This document shows, piece after piece, positions 25,887 through 33,592 of a DNA stretch of 45,209 bases. A model generated the notes under the pieces. The model saw only the letters and a list, made by a program, of their open reading frames with translations, had not been told where the DNA came from and did not search any database. This stretch comes from Planctomycetota bacterium. Lineage in GTDB: Bacteria > Planctomycetota > UBA1135 > UBA2386. Positions within the stretch are counted from its first letter, which is position 1; every line of letters begins with the position of its first letter. The position numbers and the translations under genes are program-made. The stretch is taken from NCBI GenBank assembly GCA_016793305.1, contig JAEUHU010000354.1, positions 1 through 45,209 on the forward strand. The letters are read 5' to 3'.

Positions 25887-27155
25887 TCAGGCCATCACCA
25901 GCGACGTCAGCGCGACCAGCACCAGCACCACCAGCGCCAGCACCAGCAAGAGCCCGATCAGGCGTGCCATCAACCCGAGGATCGTGAACGGCAGCTGCAG
26001 CAGCCAGACGAACCCGCGGCCGACGGTGGCACTGACGGCGCGAACCGGCAACAGCACGACGAACAGCACGGCGCTGATCAGCAGGAAGATCGCGTGCACC
26101 AGCGAACCGAGCAGGCCGCGTGGTGCGGGCGTGGGCCGCCAGGGCATGCCATACGGACTGTCGGCCGGATCACGCAACGCCGGCGATCGTTCCCCTTGCC
26201 GAGGCTCGGCCGACCCGCCGGCCCGGGTCCGGGCCCCGTCGATCGTCGGGTTCGCTGCCGTGGACCAACACAGGCTCTCGCCGAGCCCGACCGGCGCCTC
26301 GAGCGCGCGCAGCAACTCGGTGACCGACGCGAAGCGCGCTTCCGGCTGCTTCTGCAGGCAACGCAGGATCACCGCACGGTCGCGTTCCGAAGCATGCGGC
26401 GGGAACTCCGGCGTCGCCTGTTCGTGCTTGCGCAACACCTCCCACTCCGAGTCGCCGCGGAACGGCACGTCGCCGTACAGGCACTCGTAGAGGATGATGC
26501 CGAGCGAGTAGAGGTCGCTGCGGGCGTCGCCGCGACGCTGCAGCATCTCCGGCGCCATGTAGTAGGGAGTGCCGCGCCCGAAGCTCAGCGAGTTGCGCGA
26601 CGCGGTGACCAGCTTGCTGAGCCCGTAGTCACCGACCCGCGCGACGTCGCCCTTCAGGAAGATGTTGGCGGGCTTCAGGTCGAAGTGCACCAGCGAGTGG
26701 TCGTGCAGCGCCTGCACGCCGCGGGCAGCCTGCACGAACACGTCGAGCGCCTGCTCGCGGCTCAGGTCGCCGGCGGCGAGTCGCTTCTGCAGCGTGTCGT
26801 CGCCGGCGTAGTTCATCACCAGGTACGGGATGCCGTCGACGGTGCCCTTGTCCTCGATCGACACCAGGTTCGGATGGTCGATCTGCGCGAAGAACGACAC
26901 GTTGTCGATCTCGCGCAGCACCGCGTCGCGCACCGTGTCGTCGTCGACCTTCAGGAACTTGATCGCGTAGTCCTTGCCGATCGACTCCTTCCGCGCCTTG
27001 AAGACGAGCCCGAACATGCCACCGCCGAGCTTGCCGAGGATCTCGAAGCCCGGCAGGTACCCCGGTCGCCGGTAGTTGCGATAGAACGCCTCCCAGTCGA
27101 CGCGCGGTGCGGGCACTGGCTCGGGATCGGGGCGGCGGGCCTGCATGGACGGCAT
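25887..27155 (-). CDS. Transmembrane Ser/Thr protein kinase, non-RD type
   Basis: 422 residues. An N-terminal kinase domain (about 35-290) and a hydrophobic C-terminal region (about 345-422, several helices), so the kinase faces the cytoplasm. Glycine loop GKLGGGMFG (41-49), Lys66 in YAIK, the HxD motif HFDLKPAN (157-164) with Phe in place of Arg (non-RD), DYG (176-178) in place of DFG, and APE (201-203). Catalytic Lys, Asp159, Asn164 and Asp176 are all present, so it should be active. It starts 7 bp after the stop of the upstream membrane protein and precedes the sigma factor, making the sigma factor and FHA protein natural partners. Confidence 0.95.
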   Translation of the reverse strand: MPSMQARRPDPEPVPAPRVDWEAFYRNYRRPGYLPGFEILGKLGGGMFGLVFKARKESIGKDYAIKFLKVDDDTVRDAVLREIDNVSFFAQIDHPNLVSIEDKGTVDGIPYLVMNYAGDDTLQKRLAAGDLSREQALDVFVQAARGVQALHDHSLVHFDLKPANIFLKGDVARVGDYGLSKLVTASRNSLSFGRGTPYYMAPEMLQRRGDARSDLYSLGIILYECLYGDVPFRGDSEWEVLRKHEQATPEFPPHASERDRAVILRCLQKQPEARFASVTELLRALEAPVGLGESLCWSTAANPTIDGARTRAGGSAEPRQGERSPALRDPADSPYGMPWRPTPAPRGLLGSLVHAIFLLISAVLFVVLLPVRAVSATVGRGFVWLLQLPFTILGLMARLIGLLLVLALVVLVLVALTSLVMA

Positions 27156-27162
27156 GGGGATG

Positions 27163-27750
27163 CTACACGAGGAACAGCACGGCCGGCGTCGCCACGGCGG
27201 CGAGCAGTCCGGCCAGGGTGAGGCGGCCGGTCATGTAGCCGCGCGACAGCCGGTCGACCCAGCCGAGCAGCACGACCAGCACGACCCAGGTCAGCGCGGT
27301 GATGCCGAACTTGCCGGCGGTGCGGCGCTCGAGGCCGGCGAGCAGGCTCTGCAGCGCGCGCTCGCTGCGCGCCACCGCGTGCGGTTCCTCGGCGACCCAC
27401 AGCGTGGTCTGGATGCTGGTGCCGAACTCGTGCTCGCGTTCGCGATCCTCGCGGTCGACGGTGCGCACCAGCTGCTCGGTCGGCAGGGTCGCGAGCCAGC
27501 GCTGCACCGCGACGGCCGCGATCGCTTCGGGCAGCCAGAACGGGCGCTGCCGAGCGACGGCGTTCTCGGCGCGTTCCTGCCACACGGTGCGCACGTGGTC
27601 GGCCACCCGGGTCCGCGCCGACGCGTAGGCGGCGGCCGGCGACAGTTCGGTGTCGCCACGCACCGCGACCGCCGAGTGGGCCACCGGATCCTGGACGAGG
27701 GGTTCAGGGCTCGCGGCGGCGAGCCCGAGGGCACAGGCGAATGCGAGCAT
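27163..27750 (-). CDS. Secreted/membrane protein of unknown function
   Basis: 195 residues from the ATG at 27750, with GGAGG 5 nt upstream. A short signal sequence (MLAFACALGLAAASP) leads into a charged helical domain, and two hydrophobic helices at the C-terminus (about 148-162 and 172-194). Topology would put the middle part outside. No family recognised. It ends 7 bp before the kinase start, so it is probably a dedicated partner, such as a sensor part. Confidence 0.75.
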   Translation of the reverse strand: MLAFACALGLAAASPEPLVQDPVAHSAVAVRGDTELSPAAAYASARTRVADHVRTVWQERAENAVARQRPFWLPEAIAAVAVQRWLATLPTEQLVRTVDREDREREHEFGTSIQTTLWVAEEPHAVARSERALQSLLAGLERRTAGKFGITALTWVVLVVLLGWVDRLSRGYMTGRLTLAGLLAAVATPAVLFLV

Positions 27751-27812
27751 CACGACCTCCGGGTGCCGCTACGGGGCCCGGGACCGATATTCCAGGAACC
27801 GCGAACGGATGT

Positions 27813-30503
27813 TCAGCCGGCTCGCCAGGGCTGCAGCAGCAGCGTGACCCCAGCCGCCACCACCACCTGCCCCGCCCCGATCGGATGCTCGCCCTTCCAA
27901 GGCACCCCGTCGATCGTGCCGCCCTGGGCGCACGCCACGCGCATCTGGCCGGACGGGTTCGCGAAGATCTCCAGCTCCCCGGTCGCCCGGGCGACACGCA
28001 CGTGCGCGTCCTTGCCGGCACCGACCAGGATGCGGCCGTCGCGGCCGCGGTCCTTCATCAGCAGCAGGCGATCCGTGCCCGCCACCTGGAACCCGCCGTG
28101 GAGGGTCAGCGCCGCCGTGGCCGAGCGGTCGCTCGGCAGTCGGTAGCCGAGCCCGAGCGGACCGAGCTGCACGCGGTCGCCGGAGCCGAGCCGGTGCTGC
28201 TCGACCGCGCGGCCCTGCACCACGACCTGACCTTCCTCGCGGTGGATGGTGTCCTGCATGCCGCCGTGGAACGACATGCTGCGGCGGATGCTGGCGTGGC
28301 AGCCAGCCAGGTTGGCGAGCAGCGGTACGTCGGCGCGTCTCTGCCGCAGGTTGCCGAGCGTGACCGTCTCGCCGCGCAGCACGAGATGTTCGCCTCCCTC
28401 GTCGACCCGCAACACGAACGCCCCGTCGAGCCCCTGCGCACGCGCCACTTCCTGCTTCATGTCGAACACCCGGGTGCGCAGCAGCGATGCCGTCTGCGGC
28501 ACCGTCTGCAGCTTGTGCTCGGCACCGGCGACGTCGCCTTCGGCCAGCAGCTCGCCGACCCGGTCCAACGACGCCAGTTGTCGGCGCACCGCTGCCAGTT
28601 CCGCCTGGAAGGCCCGCACCGGCGCCCCGTCGGTCCAGGCCTGGTCGGCCAGGTCGGCGAGCCGCTCGGCCTCGGCGAGGTCCCGTTCCCGCAGGCTCCT
28701 TCGCGCGGCGGCGAGCTGCCCTTCGGCCTGCGTGCGGCGCTCGGTGACCTGCGCGCTCCAACCCGAGGCTCGTTCGCCGTAGTCGGCGCGCAGCGCGACC
28801 AACGGCGCGAAGCCGGCGACCGCCTGGTCCACCTCGTCGAGACGACCTTGGGCGAGGCTCGCTTCGACCCAGCGGGCGGCCGCATCGGCGAGGTCGACCA
28901 TGCGTGCATCGAGGCGATCGGGTCGCAGCAGCCGCGGCCGCAGGGCCAGCACTTCCGCGAACGACGGCAAGGCCGCTTGCAGGCGACCTTCCGAGAGCGA
29001 CGCGGTGAGCTTCTCGACCCCACGTAGCGCGTCGAGTTCGACCTGCACGGCCGTCAGGATCGCCGGCAGGTCCTCGTGGTCGGCCTGCACCTTGGCGAGC
29101 TCCTCGAGCCTGAGCAAGCAGTGGCGCACACCCTCCTGGGTGGCCGCCGCCCGGCCGTGCAAGGCGACGCGCACCTCGTCGAGCCCCCGTTCGACCAACG
29201 CCATGCGCGCGCGAACCTCGACCAGCAGTTCCTGGGCCTGGGCGACGATCCGCGCCGAGCCGGCGATCGCCAGCAGCAGCCCGCAGGCGAAACGCAGCTT
29301 CGCCGCGCGCAGGGCGACCCGCGCCTCGCCGAGCCGGCGGTCGAGCTCGGCCAGGCCGGCGTCGACAACGTCGAGTTCGACCCTGGCCCCAGGATGCAGC
29401 GGCTGCTCGGCGAGGAACGCGACGAGCAAGGCGCGCGCCGCATCGAGGTCGCCGGACGCGACCAGCGCTCGCGCAGCGGCCAGCCGTTCGGCGGCTGCGG
29501 CCGCCTCGCGCAGCCAGGGCGCCACGGCCGCGACCAAGCCCTTCGCCGCCAACGGCTCGGCGGCCGCGACGACTGCGGCGGCGGCCGCGGCACGTTCGGC
29601 AGCCCGCCCCTCGGTCGTGGCGAGCTGGGCGTCGACCCATGGCTCGACGCCGAGCAGTGCATCGAGCAGCGGAGCGAGCGACGGGCTCGGCTCGAGCTCG
29701 GCGTCGAGCGCGGCCCGGGCCAACGGCACAGCGGCCGAGAGGTCCGGCGCCTGGATCAGGGACGTGCGCAACGCGCGCTCGAGGCGTGCGGCCGCGGCCT
29801 GTCCAGCAGGACTCTGGCGCAACGACGGCAACAGGGCCAGGTCGGCGCGAAATCGGGCGAAGGCCCCGAGCAGATCGCCGTCCCGCAGCAGATCCTCGAC
29901 AGCGGCATCGAGGCTTCGTTCGGCCACGGCCGACAGCAAGCCCCGTCGCTGCACGACCGCGGGCCCCGTGCGATCCAGCGCTTCGGCGCGCACCAGCGCC
30001 TCGGCGGCCGCGTGCCACGGAGCATCGGCCGTCGGCATGGCCTCGGCCAACAGCCGTTCCGCGTGCTGCCGCTGCTCGAGGACCCGCGCGCGCAGTTGCC
30101 GAGTCTCCGGTCCGTCGCCACAGCTCGACAGGGCTGCTTCGACGAGATCGAGGCGCCCGGCGCGCAGCTCCGTGCGAGCCTTCGCCATGGCCTCGGACGA
30201 GGCTGCGACGACGGCGGCCCGCGCGCTGACGGCTTGTTCGAGGTCCTGCTGGAGGGCCACCACCTGGGCCTGCTGCGGCAGGGCCCGCAGCCCGTTGGCA
30301 CAGCGCTGCGCCAGGTCGAGTTCGCCGGCCAGCAGGTGGCCGCGGGCCCGATTCACCAGGGCGACCAGGGCCTGTTCGCGCATCTGCTGGGCGCGTCGGT
30401 CGTCAGCCACCACCGGATCGGCCGCCATCTGCAGCGCGTCCTCGTAGCGCTGCTCGCGCAGCGCACGCCGGATTCGGGCGAAGCGGATGAAGCGGTCGAA
30501 CAT
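27813..30503 (-). CDS. Large helical-repeat protein with C-terminal tandem FHA-like domains
   Basis: 896 residues from the ATG at 30503. Residues 1-690 are almost all helical and Ala/Leu/Arg-rich with TPR-like pairs such as 'ALREQRYEDALQMAAD'. At the C-terminus are two FHA-like beta sandwiches: about 696-795 (VTLGNLRQ... LAGCHASIRR) and about 800-896 (RILVGAGKDAHVRVA). FHA domains bind phosphothreonine; in domain 1 the usual GR is GN but the His of the 'SxxH' loop is kept, so binding is uncertain. Next to a Ser/Thr kinase this suggests a scaffold read by phosphorylation. No signal peptide. Confidence 0.83.
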   Translation of the reverse strand: MFDRFIRFARIRRALREQRYEDALQMAADPVVADDRRAQQMREQALVALVNRARGHLLAGELDLAQRCANGLRALPQQAQVVALQQDLEQAVSARAAVVAASSEAMAKARTELRAGRLDLVEAALSSCGDGPETRQLRARVLEQRQHAERLLAEAMPTADAPWHAAAEALVRAEALDRTGPAVVQRRGLLSAVAERSLDAAVEDLLRDGDLLGAFARFRADLALLPSLRQSPAGQAAAARLERALRTSLIQAPDLSAAVPLARAALDAELEPSPSLAPLLDALLGVEPWVDAQLATTEGRAAERAAAAAAVVAAAEPLAAKGLVAAVAPWLREAAAAAERLAAARALVASGDLDAARALLVAFLAEQPLHPGARVELDVVDAGLAELDRRLGEARVALRAAKLRFACGLLLAIAGSARIVAQAQELLVEVRARMALVERGLDEVRVALHGRAAATQEGVRHCLLRLEELAKVQADHEDLPAILTAVQVELDALRGVEKLTASLSEGRLQAALPSFAEVLALRPRLLRPDRLDARMVDLADAAARWVEASLAQGRLDEVDQAVAGFAPLVALRADYGERASGWSAQVTERRTQAEGQLAAARRSLRERDLAEAERLADLADQAWTDGAPVRAFQAELAAVRRQLASLDRVGELLAEGDVAGAEHKLQTVPQTASLLRTRVFDMKQEVARAQGLDGAFVLRVDEGGEHLVLRGETVTLGNLRQRRADVPLLANLAGCHASIRRSMSFHGGMQDTIHREEGQVVVQGRAVEQHRLGSGDRVQLGPLGLGYRLPSDRSATAALTLHGGFQVAGTDRLLLMKDRGRDGRILVGAGKDAHVRVARATGELEIFANPSGQMRVACAQGGTIDGVPWKGEHPIGAGQVVVAAGVTLLLQPWRAG

Positions 30504-30578
30504 GAGCAACGGCTCGGCTTGGTGGACGCGCGGCGGCGGGCCACCGACGCCGGTCCGCTCATGCGCACGCCCCGCCGA

Positions 30579-31532
30579 CTATTGCCAACTCGCGCAGAGA
30601 CCGCCAGCGCCCCCGGCCGCCGCCTTGTGCAGACAGGCCTCGGCCAAGGCCAGGAAGCTGCGCCGATCGGGCACGTCGCTCGATGGCACCGAGCACAAGC
30701 CGCAGGCGGGACGGACGTCGCCGAACGTCCGCAGGCGGCCGGTCAGCGCCGCGAGGATCCGCTTCGCCAGCACCTCGGCCCCGTCCGGGCCGGTGCCCGG
30801 CAGCAGGAACAGGAACACCGTCGGCGCGAAGCGGGCCAGTACGTCGATGTCCCGGCACTCGTTGAGGAACACCCCGGAGGCCTCCGCCAGCAGCGCCTTG
30901 CGGTCGCCCTCGGCGCAAGCGCCCACCGACGGCCCGAGATCCAGCAGCAGCAGCGACAGCGGCTGATGGAACCGGTGCGCCCGCTTCCATTCCTCGTCGA
31001 GCTTCAGCGTCGCGTAAGGACCGTCGAACAAGCCGGTCTCCGGGTCCTGGAGCTTGGTCGAGAGGGAGTCCTCGCGCTCGAAGCGCAGCAGGCGCTGCAG
31101 ACTGCTCTCGCCCCGTGCCTGCAGCTGCGGTTCGAGCTTCGCCAGCAGCGCGTCGATCGCGACCCGGCGCACCGGACGGGTCGAGCCGTCGAGTTCCTTG
31201 GCGTCGAGCGTGCCGGTCGCGGCGTCGAACGGCAGCACGCCGTCGGCTAGGCAGAAGCGCGCCAGCTGGGTGCCGGTGCGATCGCCGACCGCGACCACGA
31301 CGTGGACCGCCACACCGCGCACGTCCTTCAGCGCGCGGACTGCGGCGAACGCATGCCCGCCCGCGAACTCGCGCAGGGGGCCGCCGCTGGCCCGGGCATC
31401 GACCACGACGACGTCGCCGGCCACGGCCTGCCGAGCCGAGCCGGCCGCCGGCGGACCGCCGAACAGGGCTTCGGCCGCCTTGCGTTCGGCCCCATCGGCC
31501 CCGATCCAGAACCATCGCTTCGCCGTCGTCAT
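30579..31532 (-). CDS. Receiver-like plus degenerate GGDEF protein
   Basis: 317 residues from the ATG at 31532 (AAGGA upstream). The N-terminal half resembles a response-regulator fold (AGDVVVVDARAS, GVAVHVVVAVGD, FCLADGVLPFD). From about 165 it follows the diguanylate cyclase layout: DPETGLFDGPY, EEWKRAHRFHQPLSLLLLDL, then 'DIDVLARFAPTVFLFLLPGT' where active enzymes have R(Y/F)GGDEF. GGDEF is replaced by FAPTV, so no c-di-GMP synthesis is expected. It could bind nucleotide or protein. Leads the signalling run, 37 bp after yebC and 75 bp before the FHA gene. Confidence 0.8.
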   Translation of the reverse strand: MTTAKRWFWIGADGAERKAAEALFGGPPAAGSARQAVAGDVVVVDARASGGPLREFAGGHAFAAVRALKDVRGVAVHVVVAVGDRTGTQLARFCLADGVLPFDAATGTLDAKELDGSTRPVRRVAIDALLAKLEPQLQARGESSLQRLLRFEREDSLSTKLQDPETGLFDGPYATLKLDEEWKRAHRFHQPLSLLLLDLGPSVGACAEGDRKALLAEASGVFLNECRDIDVLARFAPTVFLFLLPGTGPDGAEVLAKRILAALTGRLRTFGDVRPACGLCSVPSSDVPDRRSFLALAEACLHKAAAGGAGGLCASWQ

Positions 31533-31569
31533 GCCACGTTCCTTCCGGCCCAACGGGCCGATCTCGGGT

Positions 31570-32364
31570 TCACGCTCCCGCTTCGATCGCCTGCGCGACC
31601 GACTCGGGGAACGACTCGTTGCTGTACACGGACTGCACGTCTTCGTGATCTTCGAGGGTGTCGATCATGCGCAGCAACCGCTGCGCCGCCGCCAGTTCCC
31701 CGAGTTCGGTGCGCACCTGCGGAACGTAGGCGAGCCCAGCCTCGCGCAGCGGCACGGCGCGTTCGACCAGGGCCGCCTGCACGGCTGCGAACGCAGTCGG
31801 CTGGCACAGCATCGCGAAACTGTCGCCGTCCGGCAGCAGGTCGTCGGCTCCGACCTCGATGGCGAGGTCGAACCACTGCGCTTCGCTCGGGGCTGGCTCG
31901 AGCGCCCGCCCCTTGGCGTCACGCTTCGGCTGTGGGTCCAGCAGGAACCGACCGCGACGCTCGAACAGGAAGCCGACCGAGCCGGTCGCGCCGAGGTTCC
32001 CGCCGAACTTCTCGAGCAGCATGCGCACGTCGGCCGCGGTGCGATGGCGGTTGTCGGTCAGACACTCGATCACCAGCGCCACACCGCCCGGGCCGTAGCC
32101 TTCGTAGACGACCTCTTCGTAGTGGCCGAGATCGCCTTCGCCCGTGCCCTTCTTGATCGCGCGATCGATCCCTTCCTTCGGCATGCTGAGCACGCGCGCC
32201 TTCTCGACGTAGAGGCGCAGCTTGGCATTGCCGTCGAGGCTGCCGCCGCCTTCTCGTGCAGCGACCGTGATGCGACGCGACAGCATCGCGAAGGCCTTGG
32301 CCCGCTTGGCGTCCACCCGGTCCTTGCGGAACCGGATGTTCGAGGAATGCGAATGCCCGGCCAT
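31570..32364 (-). CDS. yebC: YebC/PmpR-family protein
   Basis: 264 residues from MAGHSHSSNIRFRKDRVDAK, the standard N-terminus of the family. This group includes transcription regulators and factors that aid ribosomes on hard-to-read sequences. The core motifs are present: 'GGNLGATGSVGFLFER' and 'LEDHEDVQSVYSN' at the end. A slightly longer insert (PQPKRDAKGRALEPAPSEA) explains the extra 15 or so residues over the norm. It lies 50 bp downstream of rpsI on the same strand. Confidence 0.95.
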   Translation of the reverse strand: MAGHSHSSNIRFRKDRVDAKRAKAFAMLSRRITVAAREGGGSLDGNAKLRLYVEKARVLSMPKEGIDRAIKKGTGEGDLGHYEEVVYEGYGPGGVALVIECLTDNRHRTAADVRMLLEKFGGNLGATGSVGFLFERRGRFLLDPQPKRDAKGRALEPAPSEAQWFDLAIEVGADDLLPDGDSFAMLCQPTAFAAVQAALVERAVPLREAGLAYVPQVRTELGELAAAQRLLRMIDTLEDHEDVQSVYSNESFPESVAQAIEAGA

Positions 32365-32414
32365 GGCCGACCAGGCGAGCCACGGCATGACGCCGGACTC
32401 GCCTCGGCAGTCGA

Positions 32415-32813
32415 TCAGCGCTTGCTGAACTGCGTCGAACGACGCGCCTTGTGGCGGCCGTACTTCTTGCGCTCGACCTTGCGCGAGTCGCGGGTCAAGA
32501 GCCCGTGCTCGCGGAGGGTCTTGTCGAAGTTCGCGTTCTCGCGCAGCAGCGCGCGCGCGACTCCGAGGCTGACCGCGCCGGCCTGGCCGGTCGGGCCACC
32601 ACCGGCGACGTTGCACCAGATGTCGTAGTTGTTGCGCGTCTCGGTGACGAGCAGCGCCTGCACGGCAGCGCGCCGCGTGTCGTCGGTGCAGAAGAAGGCT
32701 TCCATCTCCTTGCCGTTCACGACGAACTTGCCGGTGCCCGGCTTGATGCGCACGCGCGCGGTCGCGGTCTTGCGCCGGCCGGTGCCCCAGATGTACGGGT
32801 TGTTGACTGCCAC
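32415..32813 (-). CDS. rpsI: 30S ribosomal protein S9
   Basis: 132 residues. It has the S9 core 'GTGRRKTATARVRIKPGTGK', GGGPTGQAGA and the C-terminal Arg/Lys tail ending in FSKR, whose last residues reach the P-site tRNA. Start ATG at 32813 is supported by the N-terminus. It follows rplM by 55 bp, the conserved rplM-rpsI order of bacteria. Confidence 0.98.
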   Translation of the reverse strand: MAVNNPYIWGTGRRKTATARVRIKPGTGKFVVNGKEMEAFFCTDDTRRAAVQALLVTETRNNYDIWCNVAGGGPTGQAGAVSLGVARALLRENANFDKTLREHGLLTRDSRKVERKKYGRHKARRSTQFSKR

Positions 32814-32868
32814 TCGTGGTTCCTCGGTAGGTTGGTTCAGGCCGACGCTCGATCAGGTATCGGCTGGA

Positions 32869-33351
32869 TCAGGCCTTCTTGGCCGCGCTCTTCTTGGCCG
32901 TGCCCGTTGCACGCAACGTCATCGGCTGCGGCTTCTGCGCCACGTGCGGGTGCGCCTCGCCGCGGTAGACCTTCAGACGGCTCAGCATCTTCGCGCCGAG
33001 CACGTTCTTCGGCAGCATGCGCCGCACCGCGAGCCGGATCAGCTCCTCGGGGGCCTTGCTCAGGTAGTCGGCCATCTTGACGTGGACCAGACCACCCGGG
33101 AAGCCGGTGTAGTAGGTGTATTCGCGCTTCTCGTCCTTGCCGCCGGTGACGGCGACCTTGTCGGCGTTCACCACGACCACACCCTCCCCGACCAGCAGGT
33201 GAGGCGTGTAGTCCGGGCGGTGCTTGCCCATCAGAACGGTCGCGATCTCGGTGGCCATCCGGCCGAGAGTGCGCCCCGAGGCATCGACGACGCGCCAAGT
33301 GCTCATGGCCTTCTGTCGAGTGGCAACGGTGGCTAGGGTGGTCTTCGTCAT
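32869..33351 (-). CDS. rplM: 50S ribosomal protein L13
   Basis: 160 residues. It has 'WRVVDASGRTLGRMATEIA', 'HRPDYTPHLLVGEGVVVVNA' and the LPKNVLGAKMLSRLKVY block of L13. The first 15 residues (MTKTTLATVATRQKA) are longer than needed; an internal ATG gives MSTWRVVD. The C-terminus is a Lys/Ala-rich tail. It begins the rplM-rpsI unit; the 241-bp gap before it holds the pyk terminator and presumably the promoter. Confidence 0.97.
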   Translation of the reverse strand: MTKTTLATVATRQKAMSTWRVVDASGRTLGRMATEIATVLMGKHRPDYTPHLLVGEGVVVVNADKVAVTGGKDEKREYTYYTGFPGGLVHVKMADYLSKAPEELIRLAVRRMLPKNVLGAKMLSRLKVYRGEAHPHVAQKPQPMTLRATGTAKKSAAKKA

Positions 33352-33523
33352 GGCAAACCTGCGTTCGCGCGCGACCTGCGGGGAGTCCCGGGGCGCGCCG
33401 AAATGAGGCGGAGGATGCTATCGAGTCGAGAGGCCGTGTCAACGGCAGACCGGCTGCCGCCGTCAGAAAGCCCATCGGCCGACGCACCTTCGCCAGCGAC
33501 CAGCGGCCCTTGCCCCACCGAAC

Positions 33524-33551
33524 GTGGCCCGGCCGCTCAGCGACCGGCCAC
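33524..33551. terminator. Strong hairpin after pyk
   Basis: Read on the minus strand: GTGGCC, GGTCGC, loop TGA, GCGGCC, bulged G, GGCCAC: 12 bp with one wobble and one bulge. It starts 42 bp past the pyk stop and lies 173 bp before the rplM start, all on the minus strand, so it separates the two units. No T tract follows. Confidence 0.6.
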
Positions 33552-33592
33552 TCCAGGCTCCAACGCCCGCACCTGCCGGTGCCCAGCGCCAG

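Noticed and set aside
29076..31250. A 724-residue plus-strand frame opposite the FHA and pseudo-GGDEF genes
   Set aside because: Shadow frame: it has no domain, and the minus-strand frames match families.
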